Origin: Bradyrhizobium sp. WBAH42
Lineage (GTDB): Bacteria; Pseudomonadota; Alphaproteobacteria; Rhizobiales; Xanthobacteraceae
Length of the DNA stretch: 64,000 nucleotides
Reading direction: 5' to 3'
NCBI RefSeq assembly: GCF_024585265.1
Contig: NZ_CP036533.1
Location: 1,931,001 to 1,995,000, forward strand
Shown: positions 24,101 to 32,995 of the stretch, piece after piece
Layout of the letters: the number at the start of each line of letters is the position of its first letter
How positions within the stretch are numbered: position 1 is the first letter of the stretch
Translations under genes and position numbers: made by a program
Notes under the pieces: generated by a model
Databases searched by the model: none
Seen by the model: the letters and a program-made list of their open reading frames with translations, nothing else
Told to the model about the DNA's origin: nothing

Positions 24101-25003
24101 ATGTCCGATCTCGCCGACCTCTATCCGGACTTTGCCGCCGAATGGATCGATACCTCGTTCGGCCGCATCTTCGCCCGCGTCGGCGGCAAGGGTCCGCCGC
24201 TGCTGCTCCTGCACGGCTTCTCCGAGACGCACGTGATGTGGCACCAGGTGGCGCCTGAACTGGCCGAGCACTTCACGCTGATCATCGCCGACCTGCCGGG
24301 CTACGGCTGGTCCGACATGCCCGCGAGCGATGCGCTGCACATCCCCTACAGCAAGCGCGCCATGGCCAAGGCGATGGTCGAAGTGATGGAGCGCCTCGGC
24401 CACGTGCATTTCGCGCTCGCCGGCCACGACCGCGGCGGCCGCGTCTCCTATCGCCTCGCGCTCGACCATCCCGGCCGGCTGTCGAAGCTCGCCGTGCTCG
24501 ATATCCTGCCGACCTATGATTACTGGGAGCGGATGAACCGCGCCTACGCTCTGAAGATCTATCACTGGACCTTCCTGGCGCAGCCCTATCCGCTGCCGGA
24601 GACGCTGATCTCCGGCAACGGCGAGTTCTTCCTGCGCTTCAAGATGGCGAGCCAGACCAAGTCGAAGACGCTCGACGCGATCGACGAGCGCGCGCTCGAG
24701 CACTACCTCGCCCCGTTCCGCGATCCCGCCCGCGTGCACGCGATGTGCGAGGATTACCGCGCCGGCGCCTATTTCGACTACGACCTCGACAAGGCCGATT
24801 TCGAAGCCGGCAAGAAGATCACCGTGCCGATGCTTATCCTGTGGGGCAACGCCGGCATCGCCCAGGCCGCCGCAACGCCGCTCGACACGTGGAAGCAATG
24901 GGCCACGGACGTCGACGGCATGCCGGTGGATTCGGGGCACTTCCTGACGGAGGAGAATCCGGATGTGACCGCGAAGGCGTTGCGCGAGTTCTTCCTGGCC
25001 TGA
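24101..25003 (+). CDS. Haloacetate dehalogenase (fluoroacetate dehalogenase-like)
   Basis: 300 residues, alpha/beta hydrolase with an Asp nucleophile. Catalytic and halide-site residues known from the Rhodopseudomonas palustris fluoroacetate dehalogenase fall at the same numbers: D110, R111 and R114 in GHDRGGR, D134, H155-W156 in KIYHWTF, Y219 in CEDYRAG and H280 in [17 protein letters not shown] and [18 protein letters not shown] also match. The family hydrolyses C-F and C-Cl bonds of haloacetates to glycolate. Residue 185 is Gln here where, from memory, the R. palustris enzyme has Trp, so substrate preference may differ. It is a single gene, with no transporter beside it. Confidence 0.9.
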   Translation: MSDLADLYPDFAAEWIDTSFGRIFARVGGKGPPLLLLHGFSETHVMWHQVAPELAEHFTLIIADLPGYGWSDMPASDALHIPYSKRAMAKAMVEVMERLGHVHFALAGHDRGGRVSYRLALDHPGRLSKLAVLDILPTYDYWERMNRAYALKIYHWTFLAQPYPLPETLISGNGEFFLRFKMASQTKSKTLDAIDERALEHYLAPFRDPARVHAMCEDYRAGAYFDYDLDKADFEAGKKITVPMLILWGNAGIAQAAATPLDTWKQWATDVDGMPVDSGHFLTEENPDVTAKALREFFLA

Positions 25004-25010
25004 GCCACCG

Positions 25011-25096
25011 CGTCATTGCGAGCGCAGCGAAGCAATCCAGGATGTCTCCGCGGAAAGACTCTGGATTGCTTCGTCGCTTCGCTCCTCGCAATGACG
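25011..25096. repeat. Intergenic hairpin repeat, CATTGCGAGCG/AAGCAATCCAGA family, copy 2
   Basis: CGTCATTGCGAGCGCAGCGA at the left and CTCGCAATGACG at the right, with inner GAAGCAATCCAG/CTGGATTGCTTC arms. It lies between the convergent dehalogenase and tadA genes and could serve as their shared 3' structure. Confidence 0.92.
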
Positions 25097-25105
25097 GGGA
25101 AGGGC

Positions 25106-25552
25106 CTACCGCCGCTCCCGAAAGAACTCCTTGAGCAGCCGCGCCGCCTCGCTCTCGCCGACGCCGGAATAGACGTCCGGCGCGTGGTGGCAGGTCGGCG
25201 AGGCAAAGAACCGCACGCCCGACTCCACCGCGCCGCCCTTGGGGTCGGCCGCGCCGTAATAGAGCCGCCTCACCCTTGCAAACGAGATCGCGCCCGCACA
25301 CATGGTGCAGGGCTCCAGCGTCACGTAGAGGTCGCAGTCGACCAGGCGCTCGCTGCCGATCTTCGCGGCGGCCGCGCGCAGCGCGACGATCTCGGCATGG
25401 GCGGTCGGATCACGGTCGGTCAGCGTCCGGTTGGCGCCGGTGGCGATCACCTCGTGATCGCGAACCACCACGCAGCCGATCGGAACTTCGCCCGATTTTC
25501 CGGCATTTTCGGCCGCCAGAAGCGCCAAATCCATGAAAGAAGGGGCTTTCAT
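25106..25552 (-). CDS. tadA: tRNA-specific adenosine deaminase TadA
   Basis: 148 residues of the cytidine/deoxycytidylate deaminase fold; it makes inosine at the wobble position of tRNA-Arg(ACG). The zinc site is complete: HAE (52-54) with the proton-shuttle Glu and PCTMC (81-85). LYVTLEPCTMCAGAISFARV, YYGAADPKGGAVE and the Cys/His-rich PTCHHAPDVYSGVGE are typical. The start MKAPSFMDL (25550-25552) is chosen; MIRG four codons upstream is an alternative. Divergent from the pseudouridine synthase gene. Confidence 0.93.
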   Translation of the reverse strand: MKAPSFMDLALLAAENAGKSGEVPIGCVVVRDHEVIATGANRTLTDRDPTAHAEIVALRAAAAKIGSERLVDCDLYVTLEPCTMCAGAISFARVRRLYYGAADPKGGAVESGVRFFASPTCHHAPDVYSGVGESEAARLLKEFFRERR

Positions 25553-25681
25553 GCCTCGTATCATCGCCAGAAACCTGCTACTAGCTCCGCCTTCAGCAAG
25601 AGTGGATACCGATTTTGCCTGAGCATGCGGCTCGGAACGAGCGCGCACACTGCTCGCGCCACCCCTTAAGTGAGATTAGTC

Positions 25682-27709
25682 ATGCCTCGCGACAGCGACA
25701 AAGACAACGATTCCCGCGGCCGGCGAGGCCCGGCCAAAGGCGGCCGCAGCGGCAAGCCGCGCGGCCCTGAGAAGAAATTCGCCAAGCGCGGCTTCGAGGG
25801 CAAGGGCGCGCGCGACAGCCGCCCGCCCCGTGGCGACCGTGACAGCCGTCCATTCCGCCGCCGCGAGGAGGGCGATGCGCCGCGCCGCGATTTCAGTGAC
25901 CGTCCCCGCTTCAAGCGCGACGACCGCGGCAGTGAGGGGCGCGGCGATCGCGGCTTCAAGCCGCGCGGCGATCGTCCGTTTTCCGATCGCTCTTCGCGCG
26001 ATGGTGAGAAGCGGCCCTTCAAGCCGCGTGGTGATCGCCCGTCCTATGGCCGTGACGACCGTCCGCCGCGCAGGGATCGCGACGATGCCCGTCCCGCCGG
26101 CCGGTTCAGCGACAAGAAGTTCGGCGACAAGAAGCCCTACGCGCCGCGCGGCGACCGTCCAGAGCGCAAGTTCGACGGCGAACGGAAATTTTCTCGGGGT
26201 GGGCCGGATCGCGAACGCGACCGTGGGGATCGCGGGCCGCGCGAGGATCGTGGCGAACGCAGCTTCAAGCCGCGCGGAGACCGCCCGAATTTCGATCGCG
26301 GTGATCGCGCACCTCGCGGTGATCGCCCGCGCAAGAGCTTCGACAAGGATTTCGGCGGCCGCGATCGCGGCGAGGAGAAGCCCTGGCGTCAGCGTGACGA
26401 CCGCCATGAGGGTGGCCGTGGCGACGACCGTCCACGTTTCTCCCGGCGCCGGGACGAGGGTGACGATCGCCCGCGTTTCTCGCGTCCGCGGGAGGAGCGC
26501 TCCGGTGACGATCGTCCGCGCTTCAACCGCTCGCGCGAGAAGCGCCCCGAAGGCCGCATGGACTGGCAGGAGCATCCGCGCAGCGAGGGCCGCTTCCGCG
26601 ACCGGCCGCGCCGCGACAATGAGGACGACAGCAGAATTTTCGAGAAGCGTCCCGCCTTCGGCGGCCGCGGTGCCTACCGCGAGCGCGATCGTGATTTCGA
26701 AGGCCGGCCGCGCCGCGACGACGCGCCGAAGCCGAAGAAGGCCGGCGAGCGCATCGCCAAAGTGCTGGCCCGCGCCGGGCTTGCCTCGCGCCGCGACGCC
26801 GAGGAGATGGTCACGCAGGGCCGCGTGACCGTGAATGGCCGCGTGATCAACTCGCCCGCGCTCGACGTCACCAAGAACGACGTCGTCATGGTCGACGGCA
26901 AGCCATTGCCGGAGCGCGAGCGCACGCGCCTGTTCCTCTACCACAAGCCGCGTGGGCTGATGACGACGCATGACGATCCCGAGGGCCGTCCGACCGTGTT
27001 CGACAATCTGCCCGAAGGCCTGCCGCGGCTGATCAGCGTCGGCCGGCTCGACTTCAACACCGAGGGCCTCTTGCTGCTCACCAATGACGGTGGCCTTGCG
27101 CGCACGCTCGAGCTGCCCGACACCGGCTGGCTGCGCCGCTACCGCGTCCGCGCCCATGGCGACGTCACCCAGGCGCAGCTCGACGAGCTCAAGAACGGCA
27201 TCGAGGTCGAGGGCGTCAAGTATGGTCCGATCGAGGCCACGCTGGAGCGCGACCAGGGCGCCAATGTCTGGCTGGTGTTCGCGATCCGCGAGGGCAAGAA
27301 CCGCGAGGTGCGCAATGTCTGCGCCCATCTCGGGCTCGAAGTGAATCGGCTGATCCGCGTCTCCTACGGCCCGTTCCAGCTCGGCGAGATTCTGGAAGGC
27401 CAGGTCGAGGAGATCCGCGCGCGCGTGCTGCGCGAGCAGCTCGGCGACAAGGTGATCGAGAAGTCGGGTGCGCAGTTCGACGCGCCCTCGAAGTCATCCT
27501 CGCGCGCCGACGACGCACCGAGCGAGAAGAAGCCGACCAGCAAGCGCGCCGTCATCAACGACCGCAAGGGCCGTCGCGTGCTGGTTCAGCGCACCGGCAG
27601 CGAGGAGGCCCGCGAGCGCAACGAGATGGAGGCGAACGGCTACGGCCCGCCGCGGCGTCCCAAGCGCGGCTATCACGGCAAGCGCGACCTGACGCCGCGG
27701 GAGGACTAG
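25682..27709 (+). CDS. RsuA/RluB-family rRNA pseudouridine synthase with giant RGD-rich N-terminal tail
   Basis: 675 residues. The last ~325 form a normal RluB-like enzyme: S4 RNA-binding domain (GERIAKVLARAGLASRRDAE, about 350-400), then the catalytic domain with VGRLDFNTEGLLLLTNDG (Asp near 457) and FAIREGKNREVRNVCAHLG; related enzymes modify U2605 of 23S rRNA. The first ~350 residues are low-complexity Arg/Asp/Gly/Pro/Phe with repeated units such as FKPRGDRP and DDRPRFSR, probably disordered and RNA-binding or phase-separating. Start at the ATG 25682. rsmD follows after 1 bp. Confidence 0.92.
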   Translation: MPRDSDKDNDSRGRRGPAKGGRSGKPRGPEKKFAKRGFEGKGARDSRPPRGDRDSRPFRRREEGDAPRRDFSDRPRFKRDDRGSEGRGDRGFKPRGDRPFSDRSSRDGEKRPFKPRGDRPSYGRDDRPPRRDRDDARPAGRFSDKKFGDKKPYAPRGDRPERKFDGERKFSRGGPDRERDRGDRGPREDRGERSFKPRGDRPNFDRGDRAPRGDRPRKSFDKDFGGRDRGEEKPWRQRDDRHEGGRGDDRPRFSRRRDEGDDRPRFSRPREERSGDDRPRFNRSREKRPEGRMDWQEHPRSEGRFRDRPRRDNEDDSRIFEKRPAFGGRGAYRERDRDFEGRPRRDDAPKPKKAGERIAKVLARAGLASRRDAEEMVTQGRVTVNGRVINSPALDVTKNDVVMVDGKPLPERERTRLFLYHKPRGLMTTHDDPEGRPTVFDNLPEGLPRLISVGRLDFNTEGLLLLTNDGGLARTLELPDTGWLRRYRVRAHGDVTQAQLDELKNGIEVEGVKYGPIEATLERDQGANVWLVFAIREGKNREVRNVCAHLGLEVNRLIRVSYGPFQLGEILEGQVEEIRARVLREQLGDKVIEKSGAQFDAPSKSSSRADDAPSEKKPTSKRAVINDRKGRRVLVQRTGSEEARERNEMEANGYGPPRRPKRGYHGKRDLTPRED

Positions 27710-27710
27710 C

Positions 27711-28268
27711 TTGCGCGTCGTCGGCGGCAGGTTGAAGGGGCGCAATCTCGCCTCACCGTCCTCGCGCGACATCCGCCCGACGGCGGACCGCCTGCGCGAG
27801 TCCGTGTTCAACATCCTCGTGCACGCCTATGACGATCCGATCCAGGATGCACGCGTGCTCGATCTCTTCGCCGGCACCGGCGCGCTCGGCATCGAAGCCG
27901 CGTCACGCGGCGCCAAGTTCACGCTGTTCGTCGACAACGGCGCGGAGGCGCGTGCGCTGCTCCGCAACAATGTCGAGGCCCTCGGCCTCGGCGGCGTCAC
28001 CAAGGTGTACCGCCGCGATGCCACCGATCTCGGCCCCGCGCATCCCGTCGAGCCGTTCTCGCTGGCGTTCCTCGATCCGCCCTATGGCAAGGGATTTGCC
28101 GAGAAGGCGCTCGCATCCTTGCGCGACGGCGGGTGGCTGACGCCGGGCGCGCTGCTGGTGGTGGAAGAGGCCAAGGCCGCGCAGTTCGCGACGCCGGAAG
28201 GTTTTGAGGAGCTGGAGCGGCGGACTTATGACGACACGGAGTTTGTGTTTTTGCGTAGGGCGGATTAG
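27711..28268 (+). CDS. rsmD: 16S rRNA (guanine966-N2)-methyltransferase RsmD
   Basis: 185 residues with TTG start 1 bp after the previous stop and GGGAGGA just upstream. It methylates G966 of 16S rRNA during 30S assembly. MRVVGGRLKGRNLASP and IRPTADRLRESVFNIL are the family N-terminus; VLDLFAGTGALGIEAASRG binds SAM and FLDPPYGKG is the (D/N)PPY catalytic motif. Coupling to the pseudouridine synthase puts two rRNA-modifying enzymes in one transcript. Its stop lies inside a repeat. Confidence 0.95.
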   Translation: MRVVGGRLKGRNLASPSSRDIRPTADRLRESVFNILVHAYDDPIQDARVLDLFAGTGALGIEAASRGAKFTLFVDNGAEARALLRNNVEALGLGGVTKVYRRDATDLGPAHPVEPFSLAFLDPPYGKGFAEKALASLRDGGWLTPGALLVVEEAKAAQFATPEGFEELERRTYDDTEFVFLRRAD

Positions 28269-28345
28269 CGAAGCGTAATCCGCCACTGTCTCTCACCGCG
28301 GACGCAGAAGAGGTGGATTACGCCTTCGGCTAATCCACCCTGTAC
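28255..28345. repeat. Intergenic hairpin repeat, GTAGGGCGGATTAGC type
   Basis: GTAGGGCGGATTAGCGAAGC at the left; GGCTAATCCACCCTGTAC inverted at the right, with inner GCGTAATCCGCC/GGTGGATTACGC. It resembles the GTAGGGTGGGCAAAG family in layout but not in sequence. The 326-bp stretch 28269-28594 between rsmD and the convergent mutL contains the rest of this repeat and no gene I can support. Confidence 0.88.
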
Positions 28346-28594
28346 CCTTGTGGGGTTCGTGGCGGCCTTCGGATGTAGACTGGCCGTCCGGGCCGATCCG
28401 CCGGGAGCAGCCTTGTCCACCTGTGCCTCGAGCACCGACGTAGGAACCGCGCCCCGGCGGAAGATGCTGTCCAGGATGCCGAAGGCACCGGCAAAGCCGG
28501 CGCGCAGCGTCCTGGACTGCATCGAGCACGGCGCTACCATATTGCCCTATAAGGACGTTCCCCTTGACCAAGGGTAGGAGGTCCTACGGCACCG

Positions 28595-30409
28595 TCACCG
28601 CCTCCCGAACAGCTTCTCCACGTCGCTCAGCTTCAGCTCGACATAGGTCGGCCGGCCGTGATTGCACTGGCCGGAGTTCGGCGTCTCCTCCATCTCGCGC
28701 AGCAGGGCGTTCATCTCCTCCGGCCGTAAGCGGCGGCCGGCGCGCACCGAGCCGTGGCAGGCCATGGTCGCCGCGACGTGCATCAGGCGACGTTCGAGCG
28801 GCAGCGCCTCGTCCCATTCGGCCATGTGCTCGGAAAGATCGCGCAAGAGGCCGCCCGCATTGGTCTTGCCGAGCAGCGACGGCGTCTCGCGCACCGCGAC
28901 CGCGCCGGGGCCGAAGGATTCGATGGAAAGGCCGAACGATGCCAGCTCCTCGCTGCGCTCCAGGAGGCGCTCGACCGTGGCTTCGTCCATCTCGACGATC
29001 TCGGGAATGAGGAGAATCTGCCGCTGCACGCCGTTCGCCGCCAGCGAGGCCTTCAGCCGCTCATAGACGATGCGCTCATGCGCGGCGTGCTGATCGACAA
29101 TGATCAGGCCGTCGCGCGTCTGCGAGACGATATAGGTCTCATGGATCTGGGTGCGTGCCGCGCCGAGTGGGCGATCGACGAGGTCGCTGACGGGCTGGGT
29201 CTCGATCCGCACGTCCGCGCTGGGCGCGCCGACATCGAAGGCGGCCTGCGCGCGCTCCGCGAAAGCCGGTGCGGCAGCGCCATCGAACGACGGCATTGGC
29301 GCCACGGGAGCGGATGGCGAGGTCCGCCAATCCCAGCTGGCCGGACGCTGTGGCGTGAACGCGGGCCGGAACGAGGACAGCGCACTTTCGCCGCTGTTGG
29401 CGGCGGTGCGTCGGCCCTCGCGCGCCAGCGCCTCCTTCAAACCGTGCACGATCAACGCGCGGACGAGGCCGGCATTGCGGAAGCGCACCTCGGTCTTGGC
29501 CGGATGCACGTTGGCATCGACCTCGCGCGGATCGAGCGTGACGAACAGCGCCAGCACCGGATGGCGGTCGCGCGGCAGATAGTCGGAATAGGCCGCGCGC
29601 ACGGCGCCGAGAATGAGCTTGTCGCGCACCGGCCGGCCATTGACGAAGAGATATTGCCCGAGCGCGTTGGCCTTGGTTAGCGCGGGAGCTGCAGCATAGC
29701 CGGCGACCACGACGCCCTCGCGCTCGGCATGGACCTCGATGGCGTGGCTGCGGAACTCGGCGCCGAGGATGTCGCCGAGCCGGGTCAACCGTCCGGCCGC
29801 GCCGGGCAGCGCCGCAGCCCAGGTCACCGGCGCGCGCTCCTCGCCGGCGAGCGTGAAGGCGATGTCGGGCCGTGCCATCGCGAGGCGCCGCACCACTTCG
29901 CGGATCGCCTCCGCCTCGGTGCGGTCGGTCTTCAGAAACTTGAGCCGCGCCGGCGTCGCGTAGAAGAGGTCGCCAACCTCGACGCGCGTGCCATGCGCCA
30001 GCGCCGCCGGCATGATCTCGGACTTTTCGCCGCCCTCGACCGACAGCGCCCAGGCGTGGGGCTCGCTGGTATGCCGCGTGGTGATGGAGAGGCGCGCCAC
30101 CGAGCCGATCGAGGGCAGGGCCTCGCCGCGAAACCCGAGGGTGCGGATATGAAGCAGGTCCTCGTCGTCGAGCTTGGAGGTGGCGTGACGCTCGACCGCG
30201 AGCCCAAGATCTTTCGCGGTCATGCCGCTGCCGTCGTCGGTGATGCCGATCCGCCGCCGCCCGCCGCCGTCGGTGAAGACGTCGATCCGGCTCGCGCCGG
30301 CATCGATGGCGTTCTCGACCAGCTCCTTGACCACGCTCGCCGGACGTTCCACCACCTCGCCGGCGGCGATGCGGTTGACGACCTGTTCTGGCAGTTGGCG
30401 GACGGGCAT
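28595..30409 (-). CDS. mutL: DNA mismatch repair protein MutL
   Basis: 604 residues. The GHKL ATPase N-terminal part shows LPEQVVNRIAAGEVVERPAS, ELVENAIDAGA, DDGSGM, HATSKL and GFRGEALPSI. After a Pro/Ala linker the C-terminal domain has the endonuclease motif DQHAAHERIVYE, the ACHGSVRAGRRL block and CNHGRPT, the metal-site residues of nicking MutL proteins. E. coli-type MutL lacks these, so strand nicking is expected here. Start MPVRQLPE; the frame upstream of it is not MutL-like. mutS is not in the window. Confidence 0.96.
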   Translation of the reverse strand: MPVRQLPEQVVNRIAAGEVVERPASVVKELVENAIDAGASRIDVFTDGGGRRRIGITDDGSGMTAKDLGLAVERHATSKLDDEDLLHIRTLGFRGEALPSIGSVARLSITTRHTSEPHAWALSVEGGEKSEIMPAALAHGTRVEVGDLFYATPARLKFLKTDRTEAEAIREVVRRLAMARPDIAFTLAGEERAPVTWAAALPGAAGRLTRLGDILGAEFRSHAIEVHAEREGVVVAGYAAAPALTKANALGQYLFVNGRPVRDKLILGAVRAAYSDYLPRDRHPVLALFVTLDPREVDANVHPAKTEVRFRNAGLVRALIVHGLKEALAREGRRTAANSGESALSSFRPAFTPQRPASWDWRTSPSAPVAPMPSFDGAAAPAFAERAQAAFDVGAPSADVRIETQPVSDLVDRPLGAARTQIHETYIVSQTRDGLIIVDQHAAHERIVYERLKASLAANGVQRQILLIPEIVEMDEATVERLLERSEELASFGLSIESFGPGAVAVRETPSLLGKTNAGGLLRDLSEHMAEWDEALPLERRLMHVAATMACHGSVRAGRRLRPEEMNALLREMEETPNSGQCNHGRPTYVELKLSDVEKLFGRR

Positions 30410-30647
30410 GAGGCTCACTCGGCGAATATTCTCAAGTCTAATGCCGCGCAGCAACAAATGCATGGGGGAGGTCGAGCTTCCCACACCCGAAATGGGGACA
30501 TTTTCGGCGCGCACCGCCCGTCGGGAATGCGTGGCATGTTCCGCGCCGCCGCATATGAGGAGCACAATTCCGCGAAAGCGCCGCGAAAATCCTAAACGAT
30601 CACCACACGGCGCAGCTTGCATCACACCGCGCCGTTCGAACTCTCTT

Positions 30648-30709
30648 TCGCGATGAACCGGTCCGGTGCAGGCGAACGGTGCAGAACGCAGCCGAACGGT
30701 TCATCGCGA
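30648..30709 (+). promoter_or_regulatory. Inverted repeat in the leader of the small secreted-protein gene
   Basis: TCGCGATGAACCG (30648-30660) and CGGTTCATCGCGA (30697-30709) pair perfectly; between them GCGAACGGT occurs twice. The RBS CAGGAGA (30715-30721) begins 6 nt after the right arm. It may be a leader hairpin or a protein site. It is the main feature of the 317-bp gap 30410-30726 after mutL. Confidence 0.5.
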
Positions 30710-30726
30710 CATTCCAGGAGACATGG

Positions 30727-31035
30727 ATGAAGTTGGTGAAGACCTCTGCGATCGCTTGCGCTCTCGCGGCCCTCGTTGCAACGCCCGTTCTCGCCCAAGG
30801 CACCTCGTCTGGGGCGAGGCCCGGCGGCACCATACAAAGCAAGCCCATGCAAGGCGGTGCGTCAGGCAGCGAGGATGAGGATCTCGGTGCCCAGCAGGGC
30901 GCTGCCGGCGAGAAGGTCGGCATGAAGTCGAGCAAGGGCACGAAGGGGTCCGTCGGAACCACCGGCAGTGCGACGCGCAAGGGCACGGCCGACGATTCGG
31001 CGGCGGGTGGTGCTGCCACCGGCAAGCGCTACTGA
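30727..31035 (+). CDS. Small secreted Gly/Ser/Lys-rich protein
   Basis: 102 residues. A clear signal peptide (MKLVKTSAIACALAALVATP, cleavage near VLAQG) is followed by ~78 disordered residues rich in Gly, Ser, Thr, Ala and Lys (GMKSSKGTKGSVGTTGSATR), without Cys. It is probably periplasmic. AGGAGA is 6 nt before the ATG, and a strong terminator follows, so it looks monocistronic and well expressed. Function unknown; related proteins are common hypotheticals in Bradyrhizobium by recollection. Confidence 0.78.
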   Translation: MKLVKTSAIACALAALVATPVLAQGTSSGARPGGTIQSKPMQGGASGSEDEDLGAQQGAAGEKVGMKSSKGTKGSVGTTGSATRKGTADDSAAGGAATGKRY

Positions 31036-31055
31036 CGCCAGCGTGCGAATTGGCA

Positions 31056-31087
31056 AACCTCCGGTCGCTTCGCGGCCGGAGGTTTTT
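31056..31087 (+). terminator. Rho-independent terminator
   Basis: CCTCCGGTCGC, loop TTC, GCGGCCGGAGG, then TTTTT, 20 bp after the stop at 31035. One of only two textbook terminators I see in the window. Confidence 0.9.
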
Positions 31088-31093
31088 CATTGC

Positions 31094-31510
31094 CTAGTCG
31101 TCGAAACCGCGCCCGCGCTTCGCCTTGATATCGCTGCGGCGTTTCTTGCCCTCGAGCCGGCGCTGCTTGGAGGCGAAGGTCGGCCGCGTCGCGCGGCGAG
31201 GCGTCGGTCGCACCATGGCCTCCTTGAGGATCTCGACGAGACGGTCGATGGCATCCTGACGGTTGCGCTCCTGGGTGCGGAAGCGCTGGGCGTGGATCAC
31301 GATCACGCCGTCCTTGGTCATGCGCTGGCCGGCAATGCGGGCGAGGCGCAGCGCCGCGTCCTCGGGCAAGGTCAGCTTGCGGGTGTCGAAGCGCAGCTGC
31401 GCGGAGGTCGCGACCTTGTTGACGTTCTGCCCGCCCGGGCCGGAGGCGCGGACAAAGCCGATCTCGATGTCGTCCTCGTCGATGACGAGATCGCGGGATA
31501 TCCGCAGCAT
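31094..31510 (-). CDS. arfB: Alternative ribosome-rescue factor / peptidyl-tRNA hydrolase ArfB
   Basis: 138 residues of the YaeJ/ICT1 class. FVRASGPGGQNVNKVATSAQ holds the catalytic GGQ (26-28), which hydrolyses peptidyl-tRNA on stalled ribosomes. The C-terminal tail (FASKQRRLEGKKRRSDIKAK) is Lys/Arg-rich, as needed to enter the empty mRNA channel. Start ATG 31508-31510 gives the family N-terminus MLRISRDLVI. Convergent with the small secreted-protein gene. Confidence 0.93.
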   Translation of the reverse strand: MLRISRDLVIDEDDIEIGFVRASGPGGQNVNKVATSAQLRFDTRKLTLPEDAALRLARIAGQRMTKDGVIVIHAQRFRTQERNRQDAIDRLVEILKEAMVRPTPRRATRPTFASKQRRLEGKKRRSDIKAKRGRGFDD

Positions 31511-31630
31511 GCTGGCACCATTCGTGATGTCAGGACATACCGCGGACATCTGCCTTCAGCAATGGCGCTGCCGCGACACGCAAATGGCCGGGGCGAGCCC
31601 GGCCATTCAGAAAAACGTCCAGAAAAGAGA

Positions 31631-32995
31631 TCAGTTCGACTTCGGTGTCGCAGCCGCCGGTTGCGCAGCGGCCTGGGGGGCCCGGCCGACCACGACAGTC
31701 AGCAGCCCCTGGCCCCAGAGCCGCCTGGCGGCCGCCTTGGCATCGTCCAGGGTCACGGCGTCGACGATGGCGTTGCGCTTCTCGATATAGTCGATCGGCA
31801 GCTTGTCCTGCTGGTATTGCAGCAGCGCCTGCGCCAGCTTGGACGAGGTGTCGAGCGCCAGCATCTGCGAGCCCTTGAGGTAGGACTTGGCCTCATCGAG
31901 CTCCTTCTGCGTCGGGCCCTCCTGGGCGATGCGGCGCACCTCCTGTTCGATGGCCTCGATGGTGTCACCGGCACGATCGGCGCGGGTGCCGGTATTACCG
32001 ATGAAAACCGCGGAGTGCTGCATCCAGAGCAGCGACTCGTACACCGAATAGGCCAGCCCACGCTTCTCGCGCACCTCGCGATAGAGCCGGGAGGACAGTC
32101 CGCCGCCGCCGAGGATGTGGTTGACGACATAGGCCGCCATGAAGCTGGGGTCACTGCGCTTCACGCCCGGGCCGCCGAAGGTGATCACGGTCTGCGGCAC
32201 GTCGAGCGTCACGAAGGCGCGTTGCGGCGGCTTCGCGGCCTCGACGTCGGGGACCGGCGTCAGATTGGCCTTGGCCGGCAGGCTGCCGAAGGTGTGGTCG
32301 AGCAGCTTTCCGAGCGTGGTCGGATCGACGTCGCCGACGACCGCTACTTTGAGTCCATCCTTGGCGAGGACACGGCCGACATAATCCCTCATGTCCGCGA
32401 CCGTGATGGTCGGCACGCTGTCGAGATTGCCGTTGCTCTGCCGGCTGTAGGGGTGATCGCCGAACGCGACCTCCAGGAATTTGCGGCTCGCCAGCGAGGT
32501 CGGATTGGTGGTCTCGCGGCGCAGGCCCGAGATGACCTGCGAGCGGATGCGTTCGACGTCGGCCGTGTCGAAATGCGGCGAGGTCAGCGCCATCCTGAGC
32601 AGGTCGAAGGCTTCGTCCTTGTTGTCGCGCAGCATGCGCAGGCTGCCGCGGAAGGTGTCGCGGGTGGCGCTGAAGGAGAGTTCGATGGCGCGGCGGTCGA
32701 GCCGTTCATGGAACGTCTTGGAATCGAGATCGCCGGAACCTTCGTCGAGGAGATCGCCGACCAGGTTGGCGACACCGGGCTTGTCCTTGGGATCCTGCGC
32801 CGAGCCGCCGGCGAAGGAATATTCCATCGCGATCAGCGGCACGGTTGCGTCCTGCACGAACCAGGCTTCGATGCCGCCCGGCGAGATCAGGTGCTGGATC
32901 TTCGCGGCGGCCTGCGACGGCGAGGCCGCAGAGAATGCGAGGACCGCGCCGGCGGCAACGGAGAATGCAACGCGTCGAAGGAAGGAATAGGTCAC
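31631..32995 (-). CDS. M16-family peptidase-like protein without the zinc motif
   Basis: 454 residues from a GTG that overlaps the upstream TGA (GTGA). Signal peptide VTYSFLRRVAFSVAAGAVLA. The M16 fold is clear (PLIAMEYSFAGGSAQDP; KPGVANLVGDLLDEGSG; LGGGGLSSRLYREVREKRGL), but where the catalytic member has HFLEH this one reads LVGDLLDEG, so no zinc ligation. The GGGGLSSRLYREVREKRGLAY block is retained. It is probably the structural partner of the next-door active subunit in a periplasmic heterodimer. Confidence 0.9.
   Translation of the reverse strand: MTYSFLRRVAFSVAAGAVLAFSAASPSQAAAKIQHLISPGGIEAWFVQDATVPLIAMEYSFAGGSAQDPKDKPGVANLVGDLLDEGSGDLDSKTFHERLDRRAIELSFSATRDTFRGSLRMLRDNKDEAFDLLRMALTSPHFDTADVERIRSQVISGLRRETTNPTSLASRKFLEVAFGDHPYSRQSNGNLDSVPTITVADMRDYVGRVLAKDGLKVAVVGDVDPTTLGKLLDHTFGSLPAKANLTPVPDVEAAKPPQRAFVTLDVPQTVITFGGPGVKRSDPSFMAAYVVNHILGGGGLSSRLYREVREKRGLAYSVYESLLWMQHSAVFIGNTGTRADRAGDTIEAIEQEVRRIAQEGPTQKELDEAKSYLKGSQMLALDTSSKLAQALLQYQQDKLPIDYIEKRNAIVDAVTLDDAKAAARRLWGQGLLTVVVGRAPQAAAQPAAATPKSN

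Noticed and set aside
25676..27328. 550-codon minus-strand frame opposite the pseudouridine synthase
   Set aside because: It mirrors the biased codons of the RGD-rich tail; no RBS and no recognisable domain.
28265..28577. Several 75-92 codon frames on both strands after rsmD
   Set aside because: They overlap a hairpin repeat, conflict with each other and lack RBS or family features.
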